This document shows, in pieces, positions 55,852 through 63,717 of a stretch of DNA of 64,000 nt. The DNA lies in NCBI RefSeq assembly GCF_012910715.1, contig NZ_JABBHF010000009.1:168551-232550 (forward strand). Reading direction: 5' to 3'. Source of the stretch: Flavivirga algicola. GTDB taxonomy: Bacteria > Bacteroidota > Bacteroidia > Flavobacteriales > Flavobacteriaceae. Position numbers and translations under genes: made by a program. Each line of letters opens with the position of its first letter. The first letter of the stretch is position 1. The notes beneath the pieces are model-generated. The model had not been told where the DNA came from. It did no database searches and saw only the letters and a program-made list of their open reading frames with translations.

Positions 55852-56853
55852 CTAAAACTGTTCGTTTGATAATTCCATATTAATTATTGCACCAACCATA
55901 TTTCCTGATGCTACAGCATTGGCTACAGAACGTAGTCTTGTGCAGTTATCTCCGCACGCAAATACACCTTCTACGGTTGTTTTATGCATCATATCTACTT
56001 GTATATATCCTTGTTCATTTAGTTCACAACCTAGCAATTCAGGTATATCGGAGTGCTGTTTAAATGGAAGCGCTGCATAAGTTGCCTCAAAAGGTTCTTT
56101 ACTATTATCATCGAAAACGACATTTTTGATATGGCCATTTAAATGCTCTATTTCTAAAATTTCCTTTTCAATGATTTCGATGTTGTTTTTTTTGAGTTTT
56201 GAAATTTGTTCTGGACTAAAATCTGCTTTTCCAGAAGTTAAGATGGTAAGGCTATTGGTAAGGTTTTTAACCATGGGAGCTAAGTGAAATGCCAACTCTC
56301 CATTAGCAATGATTCCTGTTTTTTTGTTTTTTATTTCGTATCCGTGGCAATACGGGCAATGAACTACTGAAATACCCCAACAATCCTGAAGTCCTTTAAT
56401 TGATGGCATGATATCTTTAATTCCAGTGGCAAAAATCAACTTTTTGGCTTCAAATTCTTTTCCAGATGCCGTGAGAACATGAAAAGTATTGCCTGTTTTT
56501 TTTGCTTTAACTGCTTTGTCTTCAATAAAGTTTACGGTATCATATTTTAAAACTTGAGATTTTGCTTTTTGCGAAATTTCGTGTGGTGTTGCTCCATCTT
56601 GAGTTATAAAATTATGTGAGTGCGGTGTTTGTCGGTTACAGGGCAAGCCACTATCAATAATTAGGACATTACGCAATGAGCGCCCAAGCGCCATAGCTGC
56701 CGATAAACCCGAATAGCTTCCTCCTATTATTATTACTTCGAAATTTTTTGTAGTATTCATGTCATTATATTTTTTAAAACTAGTTATTGAAATTGGAAGT
56801 GCCATTGCTAAAGCAACTATACCTCCTTGTTTTAATGCTTCTCTTCTAGTCAT
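55852..56853 (-). CDS. thioredoxin-reductase-like flavoprotein with export-type N-terminus
   Basis: A 333-residue FAD/NAD(P)-dependent disulfide reductase-like protein. The first about 30 residues (MTRREALKQGGIVALAMALP) look like a Tat or anchor sequence, with RR in place. The FAD site is IIIGGSYSGLSAAMALGRS near 41-59, and VVHCPYCHGYE carries the redox CxxC near 168-178. The C-terminal FAD motif is VFACGDNCT. The second nucleotide site is degenerate (TGIIANGELAFHLAP). It diverges from a Fur-family regulator with two operator-like repeats between. An alternative start at the ATG of MNTTKNFEV would give a cytosolic form. Confidence 0.85.
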   Translation of the reverse strand: MTRREALKQGGIVALAMALPISITSFKKYNDMNTTKNFEVIIIGGSYSGLSAAMALGRSLRNVLIIDSGLPCNRQTPHSHNFITQDGATPHEISQKAKSQVLKYDTVNFIEDKAVKAKKTGNTFHVLTASGKEFEAKKLIFATGIKDIMPSIKGLQDCWGISVVHCPYCHGYEIKNKKTGIIANGELAFHLAPMVKNLTNSLTILTSGKADFSPEQISKLKKNNIEIIEKEILEIEHLNGHIKNVVFDDNSKEPFEATYAALPFKQHSDIPELLGCELNEQGYIQVDMMHKTTVEGVFACGDNCTRLRSVANAVASGNMVGAIINMELSNEQF

Positions 56854-56867
56854 TAGTGCATTTTAAC

Positions 56868-56941
56868 GCAACATTGTCGCAATAATATATTTTGCAAATA
56901 TAGGGATGTTTTGTATTATTGCAATATTGTCGCAATAAATA
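56868..56941. promoter_or_regulatory. paired Fur-family operator sites in a divergent promoter
   Basis: Two near-identical 21-bp sites, at 56868-56888 and 56921-56941, share GCAAyATTGTCGCAATAA and are spaced 53 bp (about five helical turns). The second contains the dyad TATTGC...GCAATA. Between them lie TATATTTG (minus strand, 56895-56902), a -7 element for the flavoprotein, and TATTATTG (plus strand, 56914-56921), a weak -7 element for the regulator with TTTG 19 bp upstream. Control of both genes by the Fur-family protein is inferred. Confidence 0.6.
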
Positions 56942-56950
56942 TTTTTTATA

Positions 56951-57331
56951 ATGAAAAGAAGAAATACGGCTACAAAAGAAGCAGTACTCTCCGTTTTACA
57001 ATCATCGGGTAAAGCAATGAGTCAAGGTGCTATTGAAAAGAAAATAGGTATTGATATTAATAGAGCGACGATTTACCGGGTTTTAAATCGTTATTGTGAC
57101 GATGGTGTTTTGCACAGGATTGTTGCAGATGATGGAAGACAATATTTTGCGGTTTGTATAAAATGTGATGAGCACCTAAAACCTCTGCACCATTTTCATT
57201 TTCGCTGCGAAAAATGTGAAACTATAGAATGTTTACCAGAACCTGTACATTTTTCATTATCAAATGATTATGTAGTTAAAAGAGTTAATTGTGTTATCAC
57301 TGGAATTTGTAAAGACTGTGCCAAGTCTTAG
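56951..57331 (+). CDS. Fur-family transcriptional regulator
   Basis: A 126-residue metalloregulator. A winged helix at about 8-75 (INRATIYRVLNRYCDDGVLHRI) is followed by the dimer/metal domain with LKPLHHFHFRCEKCETIECLP (HxHxHF-like block and first CxxC) and a second CxxC near the C-terminus (CVITGICKDCAK). The double CxxC structural zinc site and short length fit Fur, Zur or PerR; the metal cannot be told by eye. It is divergent from the flavoprotein gene and probably autoregulated through the paired sites upstream. Confidence 0.88.
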   Translation: MKRRNTATKEAVLSVLQSSGKAMSQGAIEKKIGIDINRATIYRVLNRYCDDGVLHRIVADDGRQYFAVCIKCDEHLKPLHHFHFRCEKCETIECLPEPVHFSLSNDYVVKRVNCVITGICKDCAKS

Positions 57332-57541
57332 TTGGAGCTAAATTACGTTTGACAGTTTGTCTATGAAATGTAGCGTATAAATAAAGGGGAATAACTCAAG
57401 TAAAGTATGTCTGAAATGCTTTATAACGGATCTAATATGCAAAATTTCTGTAAGGTACGAGCAAGTATATTGGTTTATTGGCAACAGTTTTTTCTCTCTT
57501 ATTAAACATATCTTCCAACAGTGTTTACCCTCAAAACCCTG

Positions 57542-58372
57542 CTATTCTCTGCCGTTTCGATATTGGGTTGGTGAAATTTCTAATTGCTTTTGGAATGCAC
57601 GATTAAATGTCGATGTAGACTCAAAGCCACAATCAAAAGCAATATCTGCAATCCTATTATTGGTCATTTTTAGCAAATTGCAAGCCTTTTCCAATTTTCT
57701 GTTGGTTACATAGTTTTTGGGGCTGTCTTTGAAGATTATCTCAAATTTTCGATTAAACGTTGAACGGCTCATATTGCACAAATGTGCCAATTCATTTAAA
57801 GATAAATCCGAATAGATATTGGCTTCTATAGTCGTTTTAAAGTCATATTCTGCAGGACTAAAAATATTGGTTAGAAAATCCAATTCGGAAGTAGAATTTA
57901 CGGTTTTAGAAATTAGAAGAATGAATTCTATCAGTTTATTTTTAATCAACTCTTCATCCGCAAGGGCTGGGTTTTCTATCAAAAGTTTAATGCTCTCTTT
58001 AAAGCTCATTAACAGCGAACCAACTATTACTCTATTTATATTGTAGCTGTTATTTATCTTTTTAGAGGATTTATAAGGAAAAAGTTCCCTTACAATGTCA
58101 GGATAAAGAAGTACCCCAATTAATTCCAGTGGCTGATCTTCATCCTGATTGTTTTCAATGAAATAATTGATACACTTCGCTAGAAAACCATCGTTTTTTT
58201 CGAATACTAATACTTCCTTAGGTGTTCGTATGACCAAATCGCCCGACTCTACAAACATGAAACACGCTTCATTTGCCCTATAGAGTTTGGGCAATCGTTG
58301 AAAGGAACGCACTTTTACCTTCTCAAAAACAATCTTATCCCGATAGTTTAGTGTTTTAATTTCAAAATCCAT
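57542..58372 (-). CDS. AraC-family transcriptional regulator
   Basis: A 276-residue regulator. The N-terminal part (about 1-165) is a cupin-like sensor with no clear ligand motif. The C-terminal AraC double helix-turn-helix spans about 175-276 (SLNELAHLCNMSRSTFNRKFE, RIADIAFDCGFESTSTFNRAF, SPTQYRNGRE). It lies 30 bp downstream of the DUF1330-like gene, so it probably belongs to the same transcript and may control it. Confidence 0.9.
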   Translation of the reverse strand: MDFEIKTLNYRDKIVFEKVKVRSFQRLPKLYRANEACFMFVESGDLVIRTPKEVLVFEKNDGFLAKCINYFIENNQDEDQPLELIGVLLYPDIVRELFPYKSSKKINNSYNINRVIVGSLLMSFKESIKLLIENPALADEELIKNKLIEFILLISKTVNSTSELDFLTNIFSPAEYDFKTTIEANIYSDLSLNELAHLCNMSRSTFNRKFEIIFKDSPKNYVTNRKLEKACNLLKMTNNRIADIAFDCGFESTSTFNRAFQKQLEISPTQYRNGRE

Positions 58373-58402
58373 AGTACCAAATATATGCGATTATTGGCTG
58401 TA

Positions 58403-59152
58403 TTACCAATCTGCTAGAATAGGCTTTACCAAAAAAATATCTAAGTTGGCCACCGATTCGGTTCTTAAGTGCACTATAGATTGGTACACTTCGCTATTAG
58501 CAAAATTTACAGATGCCTCTCTACTTGGCCATTCACCAACACCAAATAAAGTAGAGTGATACGTTTTATCGAACACATTAGGAATGGCCTTTAAGCCTAC
58601 AACGGGCCTATATTGGTGATTTTTCATGGCCGCTGGAACAACCGTGCCGTAGTATTTCTGGAATTTTTTAAGGCTTGTCTCATCTTTTTTTAACCAAACT
58701 CCAGCAATATCATAGGCTTTGTCATGATGAAATGTAACGGTTACTGTTTCTTCAATTTGAAACAATCCCGACTCCACATAGTGCAATAAATTGATTTTAT
58801 CGTTTCGAAGTTTTATATATCTTTCATCCTGTTCAAAAGCTCTTTTTTTGTCTAGACTTGGCCACGCTTCAAATGCGATCATAGTAGCGGCTTTGTTTCC
58901 TACAACACTATTTTCTACTTTAAATTTTATCAAAATATTAGCACCGTATTCTTTTGCAATGGGTGTTACCGAGGTAAGATAGCTAGCCAATGCTTCTTTT
59001 TTATGTTCTTTAGGTGAAAATAATATGGCTTCGATTACATGTCCTTCCTTAAAGGTGACTTCCTTTTTCATTTTTGTTGGTGTTTGTCCGTAAGTAATAA
59101 ACATGAGGCACATAGTAAAGCTCTTTACAATCCATTTTACGCTTGTTTTCAT
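58403..59152 (-). CDS. exported tandem dimeric alpha/beta-barrel (DUF1330-like) protein
   Basis: A 249-residue protein with a signal peptide (SFTMCLMFITYGQ). Two ferredoxin-like repeats are visible, each ending in a conserved W-P-S motif: AFEAWPSLDKKRAFEQDERY near 96-115 and GVGEWPSREASVNFANSEVY near 200-220. Such domains occur in DUF1330 and antibiotic-biosynthesis-monooxygenase-like proteins. The function is unknown. It sits between the SRPBCC gene (17 bp) and the AraC regulator (30 bp) in one operon. Confidence 0.7.
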   Translation of the reverse strand: MKTSVKWIVKSFTMCLMFITYGQTPTKMKKEVTFKEGHVIEAILFSPKEHKKEALASYLTSVTPIAKEYGANILIKFKVENSVVGNKAATMIAFEAWPSLDKKRAFEQDERYIKLRNDKINLLHYVESGLFQIEETVTVTFHHDKAYDIAGVWLKKDETSLKKFQKYYGTVVPAAMKNHQYRPVVGLKAIPNVFDKTYHSTLFGVGEWPSREASVNFANSEVYQSIVHLRTESVANLDIFLVKPILADW

Positions 59153-59169
59153 CTGCTTAAATTTTTTGA

Positions 59170-59766
59170 TTAAGAGTTCTTATATTTTTTCTTTAAAATT
59201 TTCAGAGCTACATTTTTCTCTCCAGTTTCCATGTAATGTTTATATGCAAGCAGAGATTCTCTAGACCCACTTTTTAATTTTCCTTTCATAAGCCATGTTA
59301 AAAACCTAGGCTTTAGGCGGTACTGTGAGTTTTGGTAAATAATAGTTTCGCCTAAACTATTTGTTTTTACACCATAGGTAATAAGCATTTTCTTTAGGGG
59401 AAAATTTTTCCACTCATACACATCGTAGGTATAATACTGCCCTTCTACTAGGTTAATAATTTTTTCTCTTACCATGATTTCTTTTTTACCATTAGGGATA
59501 ATACATTCTCTTTCACAGCCCAATACCGCTTCATTTGTACTTCCGTTTAGTGGTTTAGAGCTTTTCAAACTAGAATGAAAAGCACCTACATTTCCATAGT
59601 CTGATAAAATGTCCCAGGCTTTTTGAGGAGCAATATTGACTACGACCTCTTGTGTAATGTTCATTAATTTCATTTCTTTTTCTTTTTTTTGTCCAAAAGT
59701 CTGATTGCTAATACAGCTAATGATTAGCACCAAAACCATTAGAGTGACTTTACTTTTTTTCATCAT
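59170..59766 (-). CDS. exported SRPBCC (START/polyketide-cyclase-like) protein
   Basis: A 198-residue protein with a signal peptide (SKVTLMVLVLIISCISNQTFG). The mature part is a START-type domain: VVVNIAPQKAWDILSDYGN near 39-57, CERECIIPNGKKE, YTYDVYEWKNFPLKK, and a C-terminal helix with a conserved SRESLLAYKHYMETGEK. These bind hydrophobic ligands. It is the first gene of the SRPBCC/DUF1330-like/AraC operon. The ligand is unknown. Confidence 0.8.
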   Translation of the reverse strand: MMKKSKVTLMVLVLIISCISNQTFGQKKEKEMKLMNITQEVVVNIAPQKAWDILSDYGNVGAFHSSLKSSKPLNGSTNEAVLGCERECIIPNGKKEIMVREKIINLVEGQYYTYDVYEWKNFPLKKMLITYGVKTNSLGETIIYQNSQYRLKPRFLTWLMKGKLKSGSRESLLAYKHYMETGEKNVALKILKKKYKNS

Positions 59767-60124
59767 TGTGATTTATTTTTTTATTATGACAAAGAAAGGA
59801 ATGGTTTAGACCATTATTTTTGCATTTCTTGCCAATCATTGCCCATTTTGTGTCAAATAAGAAATAAGCCGTAGAGCTTTGAAAAATATGGTGCAATAAT
59901 CTGCTATAGATTATTTTTAATTAGCTCGTGAAGTTTTTATTTTTATACCAATAGAATTGCTACTAACAGTTTGTATTTAAAAAAATGCTTCTGGCTATAA
60001 AAGCATAGCGATTATCAAGAAATTCATTTACATATCTCGGAAAGTAACTTGTAGAGTTTTTTTAGACCACTAGCCAAAAAAGAAATAATTTAATAAAGTT
60101 ATTATAGAGACTACTAAAACTAGA

Positions 60125-60300
60125 ATGAAAAAAGATATTTTAAAATCGGTGATGACCAAAAATAAATTGCAGGTATTGTAAAAATTATAATTTCTACTAT
60201 TTTACTGAGAGCCTTAATATATGCTTATTTTCTGAGTATTTTATTAGATAATTACAATATGCATGTGGAAAACAGGTGTCAATACCAAGGCGAAAGATAA
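60125..60300 (+). pseudogene. possible frameshifted small membrane-protein remnant
   Basis: The 550-bp stretch 59767-60316 has no intact gene. Within it, an ATG at 60125 opens 18 codons (MKKDILKSVMTKNKLQVL) that stop at 60181. A shift of one base near 60171 would join it to a hydrophobic stretch (IVKIIISTILLRALIYAYFLSILLDN) ending at 60300, making a one-span protein of about 58 residues. This could be chance. Nothing else is evident in the stretch. Confidence 0.25.
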
Positions 60301-60316
60301 TCCGTTCATATAGTTT

Positions 60317-60904
60317 CTATTTGCTAATCCAATTTTGTACCTCAACTTTTACTTTTTCTAATTCATCTGCGACAACATATGCTTTATTATTTTTTTTCTC
60401 TTGTCTAATCTTTTTTAATCTGTCGTAAACTCTATAAAATTCCATTAAAGGTCTTAAGTTAAAATTTTCCTTGAAATGTAAAAATAGTGTATCAACCGAT
60501 CTTTGGATTTTATTTTCTTTTAATAGCGTTTTTATATTTTCAATAACGCTCAATGGAATATTGGATGCTTCCCAATGTTCAATATTATCTAAAAATGATT
60601 GCGTTAAATCTTCTCTACATATTTCTTGCTTCTCTAATAAAAATGAAAAGCATTCTATTTTCTCGTTTAAAGGTATTTTGCTACTGGTATCATTTTCTAA
60701 CAATACTTTTATTTTTTGCCCCAGTTCATACCCTGTACCAAATCCAACATAATATTTAATTTGATTTGATGTATAGCAATTAGGAGTTTTTGGATCCTTT
60801 ATTCCATTTTTTAAAATATATGAGGTAATATGAACGGAACTGTTCAAACCAATTATTCGTCCATCAAGTATTCCTTTAGTTGTGGGGTGAAGCATTCCTC
60901 CCAT
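60317..60904 (-). CDS. hypothetical protein (cassette-like)
   Basis: A 195-residue protein that I do not recognise. It is mostly helical with an early HPTTKGILDGR motif and a charged C-terminal helix (YRVYDRLKKIRQEKKNN). It has no signal peptide or membrane span. The gene is isolated, minus strand, with an attC-like palindrome 49 bp upstream, the arrangement expected of an integron-type gene cassette or relic. Confidence 0.55.
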   Translation of the reverse strand: MGGMLHPTTKGILDGRIIGLNSSVHITSYILKNGIKDPKTPNCYTSNQIKYYVGFGTGYELGQKIKVLLENDTSSKIPLNEKIECFSFLLEKQEICREDLTQSFLDNIEHWEASNIPLSVIENIKTLLKENKIQRSVDTLFLHFKENFNLRPLMEFYRVYDRLKKIRQEKKNNKAYVVADELEKVKVEVQNWISK

Positions 60905-60952
60905 ATTTTAATAGCGTTTAGATTTCATTTATGCTTTTAATACTCCTAATTG

Positions 60953-61017
60953 CAACAACGTTTCGTGTATGTTGCGTTTGCCTGCCGAAGGCGGCACATG
61001 CAATATACAAATTGTTG
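60953..61017 (-). repeat. attC-like imperfect palindrome 1
   Basis: A 65-bp near-palindrome from CAACAACG to ATTGTTG. On the minus strand it runs from ACAACA to CGTTGTTG, with bulged inner arms (TGTATATTGCATG against CGCAACATACACG) and a GCC/GGC centre. This matches the attC layout of ...AAC and GTT... outer boxes around a mismatched stem. CCTAATTG directly precedes it on the plus strand, as near the second element at 61878. Confidence 0.5.
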
Positions 61018-61026
61018 TAGTGCGTT

Positions 61027-61335
61027 TTATTCAGTTAATATTCTTTTATTTCCACAAGCCGCACATAATTTAGCTTTTGGAGTTCTGTATGGTTTTCCAC
61101 ATTTTTCGCAATCAGGTCCAATTTGTTCAAGTGAATGATGCATTATTGCATTCAGTTCAGTTTCTCCAAATCCAGTCAAGTCATTATAGTAATCTAGTAA
61201 TTCTTTGAACCTTTCTTGCCTGTCTTTTTTCAAGTTTTTAAATCCTTTTCCATAAAGTTCATAGGCAACTGTAAATTCTTCTTTGTTCAGCATAGGAACT
61301 TCCATCTTACATCTCCAGCAATATTTAATTTCCAT
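61027..61335 (-). CDS. small zinc-ribbon-like protein
   Basis: A 102-residue protein with a CxxC near the N-terminus (YCWRCKMEVPML) and two more near the C-terminus (CEKCGKPYRTPKAKLCAACG), separated by a helical middle. The cysteines could hold a zinc ion. I recall similar proteins among cassette-borne hypotheticals, without a known function. Its start codon shares a base with the end of the preceding gene, so the two are coupled. Confidence 0.65.
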   Translation of the reverse strand: MEIKYCWRCKMEVPMLNKEEFTVAYELYGKGFKNLKKDRQERFKELLDYYNDLTGFGETELNAIMHHSLEQIGPDCEKCGKPYRTPKAKLCAACGNKRILTE

Positions 61336-61766
61336 TATAATTGTTGAGTTGTGGTATTTACCCCATAAATCATAATCATAGATGCTTTACCTGTTTCTAT
61401 GAAATATGGTATAATTTTATCGTCATCGAAATGCAAAAAACCTTTTGTGTATTCTTGTTTGGAATATCCTTTGAAATCTCCTGCATCTCTTCTTTTTAAT
61501 CCACTTAAATAATGTTCAACTTTACCAACTCCTTCTAGCGTTATGATTCTTCGAGTAGTTAAAACACTCCAGATTGAGTCATTAATTATAGTTGAACAAA
61601 TTAATTCTTCTCCATCTTCAAAATTAATCTGGTTTCCCACTCTTTCATTTAAGATGACTTTATCATTTTCATAAATATCTGAATACTTAAAATCAAAGGG
61701 TTGTGTAGTATGCCTCTTTATTGAAGCGATAGTTATATTTTTTATAGAAATATCCGTTTTTTTCAT
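61335..61766 (-). CDS. hypothetical protein
   Basis: A 143-residue protein from the ATG at 61764-61766; a TTG three codons upstream is rejected. It has strand-rich text with ILTTRRIITLEGVG-like motifs around 70-83 (SVLTTRRIITLEG) that recall PH-like domains reading 'vvLTtrRii', and no signal peptide. It is coupled to the zinc-ribbon gene downstream by a 1-bp overlap, and together they would form a two-gene cassette. The function is unknown. Confidence 0.6.
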   Translation of the reverse strand: MKKTDISIKNITIASIKRHTTQPFDFKYSDIYENDKVILNERVGNQINFEDGEELICSTIINDSIWSVLTTRRIITLEGVGKVEHYLSGLKRRDAGDFKGYSKQEYTKGFLHFDDDKIIPYFIETGKASMIMIYGVNTTTQQL

Positions 61767-61793
61767 TTCTTGCAATGTTCGTTAAGATACATA

Positions 61794-61861
61794 GTTTACA
61801 CAAGTTAAAGCTTATGTGTTTACACTAAATAGTTTCTAACCTTGTCGATTGTTGTTTGTTT
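61794..61861. repeat. dispersed repeat D, copy 2
   Basis: Matches the element at 55047-55114 in the same orientation: GTTTACACAAGTTAAAG, then TTTACACTAAAT, and AACCTTGTCGATTGTTGTTT. Here it adjoins the attC-like element at 61878. The two copies differ by short indels and substitutions. Confidence 0.6.
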
Positions 61862-61877
61862 AACGTACCTAATTGTC

Positions 61878-61929
61878 GCTAACGTTTAATGTAAAATGCG
61901 TTTTAATGCATTTTTACATAGTGTTATAA
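61878..61929 (-). repeat. attC-like imperfect palindrome 2
   Basis: A 52-bp imperfect palindrome. On the minus strand TTATAACA leads to ATGTAAAAATGC, a short loop, GCATTTTACAT and AAACGTTAGC. Outer AAC and GTT boxes surround a stem with mismatches, as in attC sites. CCTAATTG lies just outside at 61868-61875, the same word as beside element 1. Confidence 0.5.
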
Positions 61930-61970
61930 GGTGTTTTCTTTATCCAAATCAGTTAAATAAATAATTTTGC

Positions 61971-62411
61971 TTAAGCTGCTTTATCTATAATTTTAACAAA
62001 ATCAAAATTGTCTACATAATGGAAGTATAATTTTCTTATATGGCTAAATTTTTTTCTATTACCATCTATAGTTTTTTTAATTGCATTAATTATTTTAAGA
62101 TTTCCGATTTCAAGTTCATTTGGCCAATTGGGATATAAAGAGGGAATTTCTATTTCAAAATCATTCCAAATTACACAATCTAATATATCAATTATATAAC
62201 CGAATTCATCTTTGCCAATAGCCTTCTGTATTACATTATCCAAGTTTTCTTGATTTAAGATCAAGTTACCATACAAATTTAAATAAGGTATAATACCTTC
62301 TTCCGATCCACCTGTATCAATTTCAATAAAAACAATATCAGGGTTATCTTTATGATTCGCTATTTTTAGAAGTGTGTCTTCTATTTTTTTTATAGTTTCA
62401 GATTCATTCAT
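61971..62411 (-). CDS. hypothetical protein
   Basis: A 146-residue acidic protein from the ATG at 62409-62411; the longer TTG form is unlikely. The middle has VFIEIDTGGSEEGIIPYLN and IIDILDCVIWNDFEIE. No signal peptide or membrane span is seen and I do not recognise a family. It is flanked by an attC-like palindrome on one side and a related dyad on the other, consistent with a cassette gene. Confidence 0.55.
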   Translation of the reverse strand: MNESETIKKIEDTLLKIANHKDNPDIVFIEIDTGGSEEGIIPYLNLYGNLILNQENLDNVIQKAIGKDEFGYIIDILDCVIWNDFEIEIPSLYPNWPNELEIGNLKIINAIKKTIDGNRKKFSHIRKLYFHYVDNFDFVKIIDKAA

Positions 62412-62494
62412 TTTTAGAAACAAATTTTTAATCAAATATTTTAATTTTTTGTTTAAAAAAACATCCCTGTTTTAAGTGAAATAATTTTTATTCC

Positions 62495-62579
62495 TTATAA
62501 CGATTGGTATAAGAATAGTGCGATTTTGTGTCCGAGGATTTTCCGTAGCAAAATCAGAGTGACCAAATACGCACTAACC
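62495..62579. repeat. attC-like dyad, apparently truncated beside the IS110 element
   Basis: TTATAACGATTGGTATAAG opens the element. AGTGCGATTTTG at 62517-62528 pairs with CAAAAT at 62549-62554 and CGCACT at 62570-62575, with an unpaired stretch between. The partner of the outer GGTATAAGAAT arm is missing: after CGCACT the sequence changes to the IS upstream region. This suggests that the IS110-family element interrupted the palindrome. Confidence 0.4.
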
Positions 62580-62673
62580 TTTTGATTTAGGATTAAGCTT
62601 AAGCATTATTTTTAGCATCGATGAAAAAGCAGTAAGTCGAGTATCTTTAAAGTTCACGATAAACAATTAAGAT

Positions 62674-63717
62674 ATGAACACTCAAATTACTGCTCAACCA
62701 AAGTTATACATTGGCATTGACATTCACAAACGTAGTTGGAAGGTTCATTGTGCCACAGATTTATTTACGGGCAAAACTTTTGCCATGCCCCCCAAACCAG
62801 AATTATTAAAAGATTATGTGGATAGGCATTATTGGGGTTTAGAGGTATCTACAGCCTACGAAGCAGGCTGCTGTGGCTATTATTCGCATCGTGTTTTTGT
62901 GGGTTATGGCTGGCGATCATTAGTAGTCAACCCCGCAGATATCCATAGAAAAGGAAAAGAGAAGTATACTAAAACAGATAAAATAGATGCGCAATTAATA
63001 GCAAGGGAATTAAAGGATAACAGACTAGAGAGCATCCATATTCCCGATATAGAACGTGAACAATTACGTAGTTTATTTAGACGCCGCAATGATTTGGTTA
63101 AAGACTACCGTCGTATAAAAAGTCATATCAAGATGCAATTACTTTATTTTGGGATATCTATCCCAGAGCGATTTGATAACGATCATTGGAGTCATAAGTT
63201 TAGAAATCGGTTGGATGGTATTGTATTTGAATACCCTACAGCAAGAGAAACCTTGTCCAGTAGGCTGCGTTCTTTTAGGTTTATCGACCAAGAGCTACGG
63301 GATATCTCTACAAAGATACGTGCCTATTGCAGAAAACATTACAAGAAAGATTATTACTTATTGCGTAGTGTTCCAGGGATAGGCGGTATAGTTGCCTGTG
63401 GTATTATAAGTGAGTTAGGAGATCTACGACGTTTTAGATCTATAAAACATTTAGCGGGTTATGTAGGTATAGCACCAGGGATTCATCAAAGTGGGGATAA
63501 CCAACGGCACACAGGCATAACCATGCGGGCACACCGCTTAATGCGGAGTTATTTTATAGAAGCTTCCTGGCAGGCCATACGGACCGATCCAGTGATGCAG
63601 GTCTATTATAGAAAGAACGTGAAAACAATTATAATAGAAGTAGCCAGAAAGCTATTAAGTAGAACATTAGCAGTAATAAAAACAGAAACACCTTATACTA
63701 TAGGTGTTGTAGAATAA
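62674..63717 (+). CDS. IS110-family transposase
   Basis: A 347-residue DEDD recombinase. The N-terminal RuvC-like domain has YIGIDIHKRSWKVHC near 12-26, LEVSTAYEAG, and TDKIDAQLIARELKDN near 105-120. The C-terminal Transposase_20 domain has LRSVPGIGGIVACGIISELGDL and YVGIAPGIHQSGDNQRHTGIT, where the catalytic Ser of the family lies. Length is complete, so it may be active. IS110/IS1111 elements use a non-coding guide RNA, and one branch targets attC sites, which fits the neighbouring palindrome. Confidence 0.93.
   Translation: MNTQITAQPKLYIGIDIHKRSWKVHCATDLFTGKTFAMPPKPELLKDYVDRHYWGLEVSTAYEAGCCGYYSHRVFVGYGWRSLVVNPADIHRKGKEKYTKTDKIDAQLIARELKDNRLESIHIPDIEREQLRSLFRRRNDLVKDYRRIKSHIKMQLLYFGISIPERFDNDHWSHKFRNRLDGIVFEYPTARETLSSRLRSFRFIDQELRDISTKIRAYCRKHYKKDYYLLRSVPGIGGIVACGIISELGDLRRFRSIKHLAGYVGIAPGIHQSGDNQRHTGITMRAHRLMRSYFIEASWQAIRTDPVMQVYYRKNVKTIIIEVARKLLSRTLAVIKTETPYTIGVVE

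Noticed and set aside
60953..61929. CRISPR array
   Set aside because: There are only two or three unrelated-length palindromes with genes between them and no regular repeat-spacer pattern.
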